64,000 bases of DNA from positions 248,001 through 312,000 of the forward strand of contig VGFQ01000003.1 of assembly GCA_016868815.1 (NCBI GenBank), given 5' to 3'. How positions within the stretch are numbered: the stretch's first letter is position 1; each line of letters starts with the position of its first letter. A program made the position numbers and the translations under genes. Below, piece by piece: positions 8,786 to 18,261 of this stretch. The DNA comes from Bacteroidota bacterium. GTDB lineage: Bacteria > Bacteroidota > Bacteroidia > Chitinophagales > Chitinophagaceae. The notes below the pieces were generated by a model that did not search any database, had not been told where the DNA came from, and worked only from the letters and a program-made list of their open reading frames with translations.

Positions 8786-10192
8786 TCAGGTGCGCTTCAC
8801 GAGCTGTGCCATGAGGTATGCCTCGGTGGTGATCTTATTTCCCACGTATACAGTGCCATGCATCTCGCAGATCCCTCGGCGAATCGGGGCCAACAATTCA
8901 AGTTTCATCAGGAGCGTATCACCAGGTAGGACTTTCAGCTTGAACTTGCAGTTGTCGATCTTCACAAAGTAGGTATCATATTCGCCCGTGGGTAGGTTGT
9001 TGATGGCCAGGATACCACCTGTCTGGGCCAGTGCTTCTATTTGCAATACTCCGGGCATGACGGGATTGCTCGGGAAGTGACCCTGGAAGAAGGGCTCGTT
9101 GAAAGTCACGTTCTTCAGTCCTACGATGTGCTTGTCGGAGAGTTCGAGAATCTTGTCGACCAGCAAGAAAGGATAACGGTGCGGGAGCTTCTTCTCGATC
9201 TGTTGCGTGGTGTATACCGGAGGCTGGGCCGAGTCGTAGACGGGCACATCTTTGACATGTTTGTTTTTTCGGATGTATTGTTTGAGCATCCGTGCGAACT
9301 CGACATTTGAATAATGTCCGGGGCGGTTTGCGATGATATGGGCTTTGATCGGATATCCTATAAGTGCTAGGTCGCCTACGACGTCAAGGAGCTTGTGCCG
9401 TGCGGGCTCATTGGGAAATCGTAATTCCAAATTATTCAAATATCCTTCGCTTTTGACTTCTATATGCTCCTTGCGAAATACTTTGGACAGCCGTGTCATA
9501 GCCTCTGGGGTTATGGGCTTGTCGACCACGACAATCGCATTGTTGATATCTCCTCCTTTGATAAGGTTGTTCTCTATGAGGGCTTCGAGTTCATGCAGAA
9601 AGCAGAAGGTTCGGCAAGGGGCTATCTCGGACTTGAAGTCTCTGATGCTTTTGAGACTAGCATGCTGGGTTCCGAGTACCGGGCTGTTAAAATCGATCAG
9701 AGTAGTGAGCTTATAGTTGGTCGAAGGCATAGCCACCAGTTCGACGCGCTTTTCATCGTTTAGGTACGTGATATTCGTATCGATGGTATACCAGTTCTTC
9801 GCGGCATCCTGCTCCAGGATACCTGCCTCGTCGATGATGTCGACGAACGGCGCCGAACTACCATCTATGATGGGGATCTCGGGACCGTTGATCTCAATCA
9901 GGCAGTTGTCGACACCCATGCCGACTAATGCGGCAAGGACATGCTCTACGGTGCTCACTTTGGTGTCGTTCTCTTCCAGCGTTGTACCTCGGGATGTATC
10001 CGTGACCAGGTCACAGTCCGCTTTTATGATGGGCTGGCCGGGTAGGTCTATGCGTTTGAATTGGATGCCGAAGCCGGGGTTAGCTGGCATCAGTGTCATG
10101 TCGACATTGATGCCGGTGTGCAGTCCTGTGCCGGATACGCTAACAGGTTCCCTGAGCGTGTGCTGGAGGTCTGGGTTAAAGCCTGGCTCCAT
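8786..10192 (-). CDS. lpxC-fabZ: Bifunctional LpxC deacetylase / FabZ dehydratase fusion
   Basis: A 468-residue fusion. Residues ~1-315 are LpxC, the zinc UDP-3-O-acyl-GlcNAc deacetylase, with STVEHVLAAL, EINGPEIPIIDGSSAPF and the downstream HKLLDVVGDLALIG zinc-ligand block. Residues ~330-468 are FabZ, the 3-hydroxyacyl-ACP dehydratase, with LPHRYPFLLVDKI and the hot-dog catalytic helix GHFPSNPVMPGVLQIEALAQ. This fusion is a hallmark of Bacteroidota. The ATG giving MEPGF is preferred to a TTG nine codons upstream, because LpxC proteins normally have only a few residues before the QHTLRE segment. It joins the deacetylation step to supply of unsaturated acyl-ACP. It lies 64 bp after lpxD. Confidence 0.96.
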   Translation of the reverse strand: MEPGFNPDLQHTLREPVSVSGTGLHTGINVDMTLMPANPGFGIQFKRIDLPGQPIIKADCDLVTDTSRGTTLEENDTKVSTVEHVLAALVGMGVDNCLIEINGPEIPIIDGSSAPFVDIIDEAGILEQDAAKNWYTIDTNITYLNDEKRVELVAMPSTNYKLTTLIDFNSPVLGTQHASLKSIRDFKSEIAPCRTFCFLHELEALIENNLIKGGDINNAIVVVDKPITPEAMTRLSKVFRKEHIEVKSEGYLNNLELRFPNEPARHKLLDVVGDLALIGYPIKAHIIANRPGHYSNVEFARMLKQYIRKNKHVKDVPVYDSAQPPVYTTQQIEKKLPHRYPFLLVDKILELSDKHIVGLKNVTFNEPFFQGHFPSNPVMPGVLQIEALAQTGGILAINNLPTGEYDTYFVKIDNCKFKLKVLPGDTLLMKLELLAPIRRGICEMHGTVYVGNKITTEAYLMAQLVKRT

Positions 10193-10256
10193 GGCCTTCT
10201 GTATTTGGTGCAGGCGCAAAATTAATTTAATATCTGCTGCTATATACCACGGTTGT

Positions 10257-11303
10257 TCATACTCTCTCTGCTAAAAGTTGCTTCAAAAGGCTTTCCAGTT
10301 GCAGTATCCGCTTCTCCATCTCCGGTAGCTTGCGAGACAGGGCCTGGGCTCTAAGGTAGTCGGTATGCTCGAAGGCGGGTGTACCATTGACGGCTGTATG
10401 CGGCTTTCGGATCGATTTTGTGACACCGCTCTGCCCATTGATGCGGGAGCCCTCAGCGATGGTGATGTGACCGGCAATACCTGCCTGGCCACCGATCTGC
10501 ACTTTGGGGCCCACTTTGGTACTGCCACTTATTCCTACTTGTGCCGCAATTGCAGTATGGGGGCCGATCTCGACGTTGTGTGCAATTTGAACGAGGTTGT
10601 CCAGCTTGCTGCCGGTTCGGATATAAGTGGCTCCCATGGTGGCGCGGTCGATGCAGGCGTTGGCGCCGATCTCCACAAAATCTTCCACCACCACTTTGCC
10701 TATCTGCGGGACCTTGGCATAACTGCCATCTTTCTGTGGGGCAAAGCCGAAGCCATCCGCCCCAATGACGCATCCGGCATGAATGGATACATGGGACCCT
10801 ATCTCGCAGTCTTGATAGACCTTTACACCTGGGAAGAGGATGCTGTCTTTTCCGATCCGGACATTCCGTCCAACATAGCAATGAGGGTATATCTGTGTGT
10901 TCTCGCCGATGACAGCGCCGTGGGATATATATGCGAAAGCGCCGATGTAGACATGCGCACCGATCTGTGCATCTGAGGCGATGTAGCATGGCTCCTCATA
11001 CCCTGCTGGTACTTTCGACATCATTTGCTGATAGACGGTCAGTAGCCGGGCGAAGGCGCCATAGGGGTCATCCACCCGTATCAGGCAAGCCGATACAGGG
11101 GCCTTGGGGATCAGGCTGCTACTCACAATCACCACGGAGGCACGTGTGGTGTATAAATAATCCTCGTATTTGGGATTGGCTAGGAAGGTGAGCTGACCAT
11201 TCTCGGCTTCTTCGATTTTGGCAAAGGAGTTGACGGTGGCATTGATATCACCATCTACTTTTCCTTGGATGATCGAGGCGAGGGTGGCTGCGTTGAATTC
11301 CAT
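10257..11303 (-). CDS. lpxD: UDP-3-O-acylglucosamine N-acyltransferase LpxD
   Basis: A 348-residue left-handed beta-helix acyltransferase catalysing the third lipid A step, N-acylation of the deacetylated product made by LpxC. The N-terminal uridine-binding domain (residues ~1-100, with FAKIEEAENGQLTFLANPKY) precedes about ten turns of hexapeptide repeats. The catalytic-His segment reads LVQIAHNVEIG. A C-terminal helix completes it. The ATG giving MEFNAATLAS matches known LpxD starts; an upstream in-frame ATG adds 18 unconserved residues. Gene order HD protein, lpxD, lpxC-fabZ, lpxA puts all three early lipid A steps on one transcript. Confidence 0.95.
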   Translation of the reverse strand: MEFNAATLASIIQGKVDGDINATVNSFAKIEEAENGQLTFLANPKYEDYLYTTRASVVIVSSSLIPKAPVSACLIRVDDPYGAFARLLTVYQQMMSKVPAGYEEPCYIASDAQIGAHVYIGAFAYISHGAVIGENTQIYPHCYVGRNVRIGKDSILFPGVKVYQDCEIGSHVSIHAGCVIGADGFGFAPQKDGSYAKVPQIGKVVVEDFVEIGANACIDRATMGATYIRTGSKLDNLVQIAHNVEIGPHTAIAAQVGISGSTKVGPKVQIGGQAGIAGHITIAEGSRINGQSGVTKSIRKPHTAVNGTPAFEHTDYLRAQALSRKLPEMEKRILQLESLLKQLLAERV

Positions 11304-11387
11304 AATCTTCAAGGTGCCATAGGTGCATGCTGAAATCGGGGGCCGGCCGTTTGTCAAAAGGCTTTCTCTATTGACTTCAGCCTGTAT

Positions 11388-12605
11388 TCAAGAGTTGTAC
11401 GGGTGATAACAAAGGTAGAATTTTTTAATGGGTTTGGATAGTGTATGGTGGATCAGGGCATGGTCTACCCGGGATATGTCTGTAATGCGTCCATCTCGGA
11501 ACAAGATCTGTATGCGCTCGTCTTCTGGGTTATAGAGACGGTTCTCTGCCTCGCCCGTAAAGCAGAGGTATGATGCATCGGTCGGAAGGATTCCCTTTCT
11601 GCCCATCATCCTGTCGAGGATGGCATCTCTCTCCGCTATGTTTACAGGTATGTCTTGCAGTCTGAGCTTGAAAAGCCGACGGTCTAGCAGCGACTGACAG
11701 AGTAAGGAAAGGATGTAATCCGGATGTCGGGTCCATCTTTTGGTGGCCGCCAAGATGTCGGAGTCGTCGAGGGTGCAGAAAGAGGCTATCAATGCTTCAT
11801 CTGTATCTGCGAGCTGCCGAAAGAGAAAATCGTCTATCGTATTTCCCCCATCGACATGGGCATCGCCTTGTTGATACAGCCATCGGGCTCTTTCCAGGAT
11901 GCGGCTGAGCATGACCTCGGCGCTGATGACCGTCTTATGCAGGTATACCTGCCAGTACATAAGTCTTCTAGATACCAGAAATTTCTCAATAGAATGCACA
12001 GCCTTTTCCTCTACGACGAGTGAGCCTTGATGTACCGCGAGCATTTTGATGATCCGGTCGTACCCTACAGTGCCTTCAATGACACCGGTGAAGAAGCTGT
12101 CCCTCGCCAGATAGTCCATCCGGTCCACATCCAATTGTCCGCTGACCAACTGGTGCAGAAATGGTTTTTCATAGGTGCCTCGAAAAATCTCGATCGCTGT
12201 GGACAGACTGCCACCGGATGCTCTGTCAAGGGTTTCCATGATGCGAAGGGATAAAGTCTCATGGTGCATCTCCTCCACCACCTGGCTTTCGAGGGCATGG
12301 GAGAAAGGTCCGTGGCCGATGTCGTGCAGCAGGATGGCAATGCGTGCCCCACGCTCCTCTTCCGGGGTGATGTCGATGCCCTTGCCGCGTAACTCCTGCA
12401 GGGCCAGTGTCATGAGGTGATAGGCGCCGAGTGAATGATGGAGGCGAGAATGTACAGCGCCAGGATATACGAGGTGCGAAAGGCCCATTTGGGAGATGCG
12501 GCGGAGCCGCTGATACCAAGGGTGTGAGATGATGTCGTAAATCAGCGGGTCATCCAGAGTGATGAAGCCGTGGACTGGGTCATTGATAATCTTTCGGAAT
12601 GGCAT
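11388..12605 (-). CDS. HD-domain phosphohydrolase (dGTPase-like)
   Basis: A 405-residue HD-superfamily metal-dependent phosphohydrolase related to bacterial dNTPases and YdhJ-type proteins. The start region (KIINDPVHGFI) and the HH...HD signature are clear: SRLHHSLGAYHLM followed by LLHDIGHGPFSH. These His and Asp residues would bind the metal. The substrate is not predictable from sequence. The ATG giving MPFRK is chosen because conserved homology begins there; another in-frame ATG lies 19 codons upstream, nearer the divergent porX gene. It is the first gene of the lpxD/lpxC/lpxA run, a conserved neighbourhood in Bacteroidota. Confidence 0.85.
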   Translation of the reverse strand: MPFRKIINDPVHGFITLDDPLIYDIISHPWYQRLRRISQMGLSHLVYPGAVHSRLHHSLGAYHLMTLALQELRGKGIDITPEEERGARIAILLHDIGHGPFSHALESQVVEEMHHETLSLRIMETLDRASGGSLSTAIEIFRGTYEKPFLHQLVSGQLDVDRMDYLARDSFFTGVIEGTVGYDRIIKMLAVHQGSLVVEEKAVHSIEKFLVSRRLMYWQVYLHKTVISAEVMLSRILERARWLYQQGDAHVDGGNTIDDFLFRQLADTDEALIASFCTLDDSDILAATKRWTRHPDYILSLLCQSLLDRRLFKLRLQDIPVNIAERDAILDRMMGRKGILPTDASYLCFTGEAENRLYNPEDERIQILFRDGRITDISRVDHALIHHTLSKPIKKFYLCYHPYNS

Positions 12606-12689
12606 GTGCCGTACATTTGAAGGAATGGCAAAGATAGACATGCGCAACGGCTGTTGAGACATCCTGCCAGCTTACAGGAAATCATTCCC

Positions 12690-14243
12690 ATGACCCAAAT
12701 CGCTTGGATAGACGATGAGACGGAAAGCCTGGAGTCGCATCGGCGCTTCCTGGAGGGCAAGGGCTATGGGGTTAGGGTGTTTTCCAACGGATACGATGCG
12801 ATAGAATACCTGATGGCACATCCGGTGGATGTCATTCTACTGGATGAGACCATGCCAGGGCTTTCCGGACTTGAGACGCTGTCTCGCATCCAACAATTCG
12901 CTCCCAATATACCCGTTGTCATGGTCACCCGCAATGAGACGGAGACCCTGATGGAAGAAGCCATCGCCTCTCAAATCAGTGATTATCTGATCAAGCCGGT
13001 CAATCCGCACCAGGTCCTTTCTTGCCTAAAGAAAATCGTTGACAACCGGCGACTTATATCCGATAAGGTAGCCTCCGACTATCAACAGCAGATGGCTACC
13101 CTGTATCGTGCTTGCGATGGCCAGCAGGATCCTCAGGCATGGGTAATCTTTTACCGGAATCTAATACACTGGGAGCTTGCCCTTGGCCGCTGCGATCTTC
13201 CCGAAATGTCCGAGATACACCGATCCCTGCATCAGGAAGCGAATGCAGCGTTCTTCCGATTCATTTCCGGTCAATATGCCCGATGGATGGAAATAGGGTA
13301 TTCTGCTGACGCACCTCTGATGAGCCATAATCTCTTTCAGCGTCAGATCCTGCCACATGTCAAAAAAGGGCAGCCCTTGGTCTGGGTCGTCATCGACAAC
13401 CTACGGTACGATCAATGGAAATGGATCGAGCCCGTGCTGGCGGGGTCCTTTCGTATCCTGGAGGAATCGGCTTTCTTTAGCATCTTACCTACTGCCACAC
13501 AATACAGCCGGAACGCCCTTTTCTCTGGCCTCCTGCCCGTTGACATGCAGCGACAACACCCCGACCTCTGGCAAGGCGAAGAAGAAGAAGGCGGTAAAAA
13601 TCTTCAGGAGGAGGCATTCCTAAGGGCACAACTGCAACGCTTATGTCAGGACAACCTTCGATGCTCCTATGGTAAGGTCACCCAGCACCAGGAAGCACAG
13701 CGGCTGGCAGACCAGGCGCATAATATGCTCAACTTCGATCTCTCCGTCGTCGTTTACAACTTTGTGGACATGCTCAGCCATGCGCGCAGCGAGATGGAAC
13801 TCTTAAAGGAAATAGCTTCCGATGAGGCCGGCTACCGAAGCCTCACCCTGAGTTGGTTCATGCACTCTCCGTTGCTCCAGGCGTTGAGACGTCTAGCTGC
13901 CAAGCGGGCGACCATCATCCTGACGACAGATCACGGCAGTGTACGCGTACGCAATGCCACAAAAGTCATCGGAGACAGGCATTCTTCTGCCAACCTGCGC
14001 TATAAACATGGGAGGAATCTCGACTATGACCCTGCCGATGTCCTGGCATTTCGCCAGCCCGGAAAAGCTGGCCTGCCAGCTCCCGGCGTCAACTCCTCTT
14101 TCATCTTCGCCAAGCCCGACGGATTTCTCTGCTATGCGAATCACTACAACCAATACGTTCAGCAGTATCGCCATACCTTCCAGCACGGAGGCATCTCCAT
14201 GGAAGAGATGATCGTTCCGGTTGTCCGCATGACTAGCAAATGA
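12690..14243 (+). CDS. porX: PorX, response regulator with PglZ domain (type IX secretion)
   Basis: A 517-residue two-domain protein. Residues 1-~120 form a CheY-like receiver with acidic pair DDE (8-10), phospho-acceptor Asp52 in LLDETMPG and the conserved Lys in LIKPVNP (about 102). The C-terminal ~300 residues are a PglZ domain of the alkaline-phosphatase superfamily, with metal-ligand segments VIDNLRYDQW, FVDMLSHARSE and TTDHGSVRV. In Porphyromonas and Flavobacterium, PorX with kinase PorY controls genes of the type IX secretion system, and the PglZ domain cleaves oligonucleotides in vitro. No DNA-binding domain is present. ATG at 12690 matches PorX N-termini. It diverges from the HD/lpx operon. 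Confidence 0.93.
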   Translation: MTQIAWIDDETESLESHRRFLEGKGYGVRVFSNGYDAIEYLMAHPVDVILLDETMPGLSGLETLSRIQQFAPNIPVVMVTRNETETLMEEAIASQISDYLIKPVNPHQVLSCLKKIVDNRRLISDKVASDYQQQMATLYRACDGQQDPQAWVIFYRNLIHWELALGRCDLPEMSEIHRSLHQEANAAFFRFISGQYARWMEIGYSADAPLMSHNLFQRQILPHVKKGQPLVWVVIDNLRYDQWKWIEPVLAGSFRILEESAFFSILPTATQYSRNALFSGLLPVDMQRQHPDLWQGEEEEGGKNLQEEAFLRAQLQRLCQDNLRCSYGKVTQHQEAQRLADQAHNMLNFDLSVVVYNFVDMLSHARSEMELLKEIASDEAGYRSLTLSWFMHSPLLQALRRLAAKRATIILTTDHGSVRVRNATKVIGDRHSSANLRYKHGRNLDYDPADVLAFRQPGKAGLPAPGVNSSFIFAKPDGFLCYANHYNQYVQQYRHTFQHGGISMEEMIVPVVRMTSK

Positions 14244-14272
14244 GTGGGGCTTTATCCCTTTTCCGATCTTCT

Positions 14273-15412
14273 TTACCGCACGTGGAAATTCAGCATGGTG
14301 GCGCCAGCCAAATTGTTTACAGGCTGCAGTCGGCCGTCTCGTACAGCCATTATGCCTCCATCGCTGCCAATATCCCATAGGCTGCCCCGCAGGGGTACCA
14401 ACATGCCCCGGCGGGCACCGGAAGCACCCAGCAGGGCAGGCATACCAAGTCTTTGCAAGTTCTTCCATAACGAGGACTGTACGGAGGATGAACCTTTCGT
14501 CTGCTGGTCGGGGCTCGCCTGTTCTGCCCATGGCTTTGACCAAGAGGAGTCCGGAGTAAAAAAGTCTGGGGACAAGACGATGCAGCCTGTGTCTGCGACG
14601 GACGGATAATATTTTTTAAACCAGGCGTCATTGGATAGCAATACCTTGGTGCGACCCGTGGGGAGGTCAAAAATGGGAGGGGGTTGGTTCCCGCCGCTGC
14701 CGACGAAGGCCGATTCAATGGCCCCCGGATGGGCTTCCGCGTACAAGGTCGGGTCCAAGCGGCCAGTTGGGTGAAAGACGGCTCCGATATTAGAAACAGC
14801 ACCCATGCCTGTCTGCAGCTTTCCGTCGTACACAGACGGATTGGAAAGCAGGATCGACCCTGCCACAATGGTCACATTGTATTTGCGAGCCAGTGAACTG
14901 AAGACATCCTGGTAGCTGCGAGCCATCGATGCGCTCTTGATGGAGAAGATACTGTGCTGTGTACGGCTCTTGGTACCATCCGGTGCAGTGAACCACTCCC
15001 GGAGATAGTAGAAATAGTTAGAGCTCACAAATAGGGTCATCGCTTTGTCGATCGACTTCGCACTGAAAATCCCCGCTTTCTCCCCCTCAACAATCAGCCA
15101 GGTGCCAATATGCTCCGGAAACACCACGACGGTGTGGGACTTTATCCACCCCATCGACTTAGCTACCTGAAGATATCCATCGAGCTTGTTCATGAAGTGC
15201 TGCCGGGAGGCATAGTCCGTAGGTACCATCCAGGGACTGATGCCAATGATGTTTGCCTCATGACGAAAACTGTCGATTTCCGCTGTGGATTCCAGCTGCA
15301 GGCGCACATCCAGGGGCAGGCGCACCCGGTCGTACCGGGCCCAGGAAAAATAAACGGCCAACAGCACTGCGATGCTTATAGAGAAAATCCGGAAACCTCT
15401 GCGCAAACTCAT
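14273..15412 (-). CDS. Carbon-nitrogen hydrolase (nitrilase-fold) protein, probably catalytically altered
   Basis: A 379-residue protein with one N-terminal hydrophobic segment (about residues 9-24), so it is membrane-anchored or exported. The middle resembles the nitrilase superfamily: VVFPEHIGTWL carries the expected Glu and TIVAGSILL follows. Where the nitrilase nucleophile normally sits (pattern C-x-D), this protein reads LLSNDAWF, giving Ser260, and the catalytic Lys region reads LYAEAHPG, giving Glu. Two of three catalytic residues therefore seem replaced. It could be a pseudo-enzyme or use other chemistry. It converges on porX with a 29-bp gap and diverges from the aldolase fusion gene. 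Fold assignment is moderately sure; activity is unknown. Confidence 0.7.
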   Translation of the reverse strand: MSLRRGFRIFSISIAVLLAVYFSWARYDRVRLPLDVRLQLESTAEIDSFRHEANIIGISPWMVPTDYASRQHFMNKLDGYLQVAKSMGWIKSHTVVVFPEHIGTWLIVEGEKAGIFSAKSIDKAMTLFVSSNYFYYLREWFTAPDGTKSRTQHSIFSIKSASMARSYQDVFSSLARKYNVTIVAGSILLSNPSVYDGKLQTGMGAVSNIGAVFHPTGRLDPTLYAEAHPGAIESAFVGSGGNQPPPIFDLPTGRTKVLLSNDAWFKKYYPSVADTGCIVLSPDFFTPDSSWSKPWAEQASPDQQTKGSSSVQSSLWKNLQRLGMPALLGASGARRGMLVPLRGSLWDIGSDGGIMAVRDGRLQPVNNLAGATMLNFHVR

Positions 15413-15481
15413 CTTATCTCATTTCTTTCTAGAATTAGCCAAACGTAAGTTAGCTTTAAGCCTCAATTCAAGCAAATAGCA

Positions 15482-17587
15482 TTGGATTTCCAACATGTGA
15501 GTTATCTATGGGACGACTCCATCGCTGCGCAGATGGAGGGAGATGAAGTGGCATTGCTCGTTTACCGCTCCAACTTGCTGGGTGCTGACCTCCGGCTGAC
15601 CAACTATGGCGGAGGGAACACCTCCTGCAAGGCCCTGGCGCCAGACCCCCTCACTGGACAGATGACCGAGGTGATGTGGGTGAAAGGCAGTGGTGGCGAC
15701 TTGGGTACCATGAAGCGAAATGGCCTTGCAGCCCTATATGTCGACAGACTGTGCAGCCTGCAGGGGGTCTACCGGGGAAAGGACCATGAAGACGAGATGG
15801 TAGCTCTTTTCAACCACTGCATCTACGATCTCGACTCCCGCGCGCCTTCTATTGATACCCCCTTGCATGCCTTCCTGCCCTTCCGGCACATAGATCACCT
15901 GCACCCAGATGCAGCCATTGCCATCGCCGCTGCCCGCGATGGAAAGCGCATTACACAAGAGCTTTTCGAAGGAACGATCGGATGGGTGGACTGGCAGCGC
16001 CCCGGCTTTGACCTAGGCCTGCAGCTCCGTCACTGCCTGGACGAAAACCCCGGCATACGCGGCATCATGCTAGGTGCGCACGGGCTATTCACCTGGGGGG
16101 ATACTGCCTATGCCTCCTATCTCAACACCCTAGAAGTCATCGAAAAATGTGCGGAATATCTGGAAAAAAACTGCCAGCGACAGGGTACGCCCTTTGGTGG
16201 GCGCCGCCTGCCAGATCTGCCAACGGATGAGCGCCGCACCCAGGCCGTTGCCATGGCACCCATCCTCCGAGGCAGCTGCTCCACCAGTCAAAGAATGGTG
16301 GGGTATTTCACAGATGATGCCCGGGTGCTGGAGTTCATAGGCTCCCATAACCTAGAGCGGCTGGCAGCCATGGGAACCAGTTGCCCCGATCATTTCTTAA
16401 GGACTAAGATTGCCCCTTTGGTGATGACCCTGCCACCGGATGCCAATATGTCTGATGCGTCGCAGGTGAAAGCAGCCATCGACCCCTTATTTGAAACGTA
16501 TAGAGAGGGGTATTCAGCCTACTACACATCCTGCCGGCATGCTGACAGTCCCGCTATGAGGGACCCCAACCCGGTCGTCATCCTCTGGCCGGGCGTAGGT
16601 ATGTTCACATTTTCCAAAGACAGACAGACGGCCCGCGTCGCTGCAGAATTTTATATCAACGCCATACAGGTGATGAAGGGCGCGGAGGCCATCTCAGCCT
16701 ATACCTCCCTGCCACGCCAGGAAGCTTTCAACATTGAGTATTGGCTGCTTGAGGAGGCCAAGCTGCAACGTATGCCAAAGCCAAAGGCCTTGTCTGGCAG
16801 GGTTGCCCTAGTGACAGGCAGCGGTGGCGGCATCGGCAAAGCCATAGCCCGCCGGTTTGCAGAGGAAGGTGCATGTGTTGTCCTGAATGACGTACATCAG
16901 CAGCGCCTCGCAGAAGCGAAGGCAGAGTTCGTGCAGCTCTTCGGAAAGGATGTGGTTGCAGCGGCACCCTTAGATGTCTCTCAGCGCAGCAGTATTGAAG
17001 AAGCGTTTGCGGAAGGCATCCTCGCATTCGGCGGGGTGGACATCGTCGTTAATAATGCAGGACTCTCCATCTCAAAGCCAATAGAGACGCATAGTGAAGC
17101 GGACTTGGATGTCCTGTATGATGTGTTGGTCAAGGGACAGTTCCTGGTTACCCAGCATGCTGTGGAAGTCATGCGTCGGCAGGGCTTGGGTGGCGACTTT
17201 ATCAACATTGTGAGTAAGAATGCCTTGGTCAGTGGCCCCAACAATGCCGGATATGGTTCTGCGAAGGCGGCGCAGCTCCACCTTGCCCGTCTGAATGCGG
17301 CTGAACTTGGTAAAGATGGAATTCGAGTGAATGTCGTCAATCCCGATGCAGTCATCGCCGGCAGTAATATCTGGAGTGGCGGCTGGGCGGAAGGACGTGC
17401 AAAGGCATACGGCATCAGCCTGGATGCGTTGCCGGCCTACTACGCTGCTAGAACCCTCTTGGGGCAGACCATCTTCCCTGAAGACATTGCCAATGCCTGC
17501 CTGGCATATGTGGGTGGCTTGCTCTCCAAGTCGACCGGGAATGTACTAAACGTCGATGGCGGAGTGGCAGCGGCTTTCGTACGCTGA
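15482..17587 (+). CDS. Bifunctional rhamnulose-1-phosphate aldolase / short-chain dehydrogenase
   Basis: A 701-residue fusion of the family that in Bacillus acts in L-rhamnose catabolism (RhaEW/YuxG). Residues ~1-400 are a class II aldolase with zinc-site segments GGGNTSCK and HPDAAIAI and a later GAHGLFTWGD. Residues ~430-701 are a short-chain dehydrogenase with VTGSGGGIGKAIA as nucleotide loop, VNNAGLSI and the catalytic YGSAKAAQ (Tyr-x-x-x-Lys). The predicted roles are cleavage of rhamnulose-1-phosphate and oxidation of L-lactaldehyde. Substrate could be another deoxy-sugar phosphate. The start is not certain: TTG at 15482 or GTG at 15497, with no ATG nearby. It heads the partly decayed sugar-catabolism stretch. 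Confidence 0.9.
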   Translation: MDFQHVSYLWDDSIAAQMEGDEVALLVYRSNLLGADLRLTNYGGGNTSCKALAPDPLTGQMTEVMWVKGSGGDLGTMKRNGLAALYVDRLCSLQGVYRGKDHEDEMVALFNHCIYDLDSRAPSIDTPLHAFLPFRHIDHLHPDAAIAIAAARDGKRITQELFEGTIGWVDWQRPGFDLGLQLRHCLDENPGIRGIMLGAHGLFTWGDTAYASYLNTLEVIEKCAEYLEKNCQRQGTPFGGRRLPDLPTDERRTQAVAMAPILRGSCSTSQRMVGYFTDDARVLEFIGSHNLERLAAMGTSCPDHFLRTKIAPLVMTLPPDANMSDASQVKAAIDPLFETYREGYSAYYTSCRHADSPAMRDPNPVVILWPGVGMFTFSKDRQTARVAAEFYINAIQVMKGAEAISAYTSLPRQEAFNIEYWLLEEAKLQRMPKPKALSGRVALVTGSGGGIGKAIARRFAEEGACVVLNDVHQQRLAEAKAEFVQLFGKDVVAAAPLDVSQRSSIEEAFAEGILAFGGVDIVVNNAGLSISKPIETHSEADLDVLYDVLVKGQFLVTQHAVEVMRRQGLGGDFINIVSKNALVSGPNNAGYGSAKAAQLHLARLNAAELGKDGIRVNVVNPDAVIAGSNIWSGGWAEGRAKAYGISLDALPAYYAARTLLGQTIFPEDIANACLAYVGGLLSKSTGNVLNVDGGVAAAFVR

Positions 17588-17712
17588 GCACTCATGAGCA
17601 CTGTGCGGCATGCTCAACGAGAGGGCTCCATCTGATCGCAAAACCTTGCCATTCCATGGGTTTGTGTTATTTTTCATGGACGCTTCCGTCCTAACCCTTT
17701 GAACCCATTTCA

Positions 17713-18261
17713 ATGTCGTTTGTCCGATGCTTTTTGTCTGGTTCTATTCTTCTCTGCCTCTTTGATCAGCGTCCTGCCAATGGGCAAAAGCTGCGGCTAT
17801 GGTATCAAAAGCCGGCTGCTACCTGGACGGAGGCTTTGCCGCTCGGCAACGGCCGCATCGGAGCCATGGTCTATGGAGGGATACAGACGGATCGTATCCA
17901 ATTCAATGTAGAGACCTTATGGAGCGGTTTCCCCAGGCCCCATGACAGACTCTGAGCAGTGCGGTACCTAGACAGCATCCGAAGCCTGCTCTTCCAAGGT
18001 CGGCATTCCGAGGTAGACGACCTGGCAGAAGAATTTTTCATGGGTCTCCGCAGTGATCATACGGAGCGCATGGCCTGGCTCGCTAAAGCCGCCCGACTTA
18101 ATCTTCAAGGGCGAGACCCCGCCAGACCTTCGCTGGAAGATGCGCATTGGCCCTCTATGCGCGTTCCAGCCCAGGAGGGCTGGGAGGCAGAGGGGCTGAA
18201 AGATTTTGACGGGGCCGTCTGGTTCCGGACGGCCTTCGAACTGCCCTCCTCTAGAAGCTGA
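17713..18261 (+). pseudogene. Chimeric remnant: GH95 alpha-L-fucosidase N-terminus joined to sialate O-acetylesterase fragment
   Basis: The N-terminal ~80 codons encode a signal peptide followed by the start of a GH95 fucosidase: WTEALPLGNGRIGAMVYGG and FNVETLWSG are diagnostic. An in-frame TGA at 17953 interrupts it. The same frame then continues with GH95-like sequence (SIRSLLFQGRHSEVDDLAEE, then FFMG) and switches abruptly to sequence resembling a sialate O-acetylesterase (HWPSMRVP, GLKDFDGAVWFRTAFELP) before stopping. Most of both catalytic domains (normally ~700-800 and ~450-650 aa) are missing. The simplest reading is a nonsense mutation plus a large deletion fusing two neighbouring genes of a former polysaccharide-use locus. 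It lies between the aldolase fusion and uxaA. No intact copy is in the window. Confidence 0.8.
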
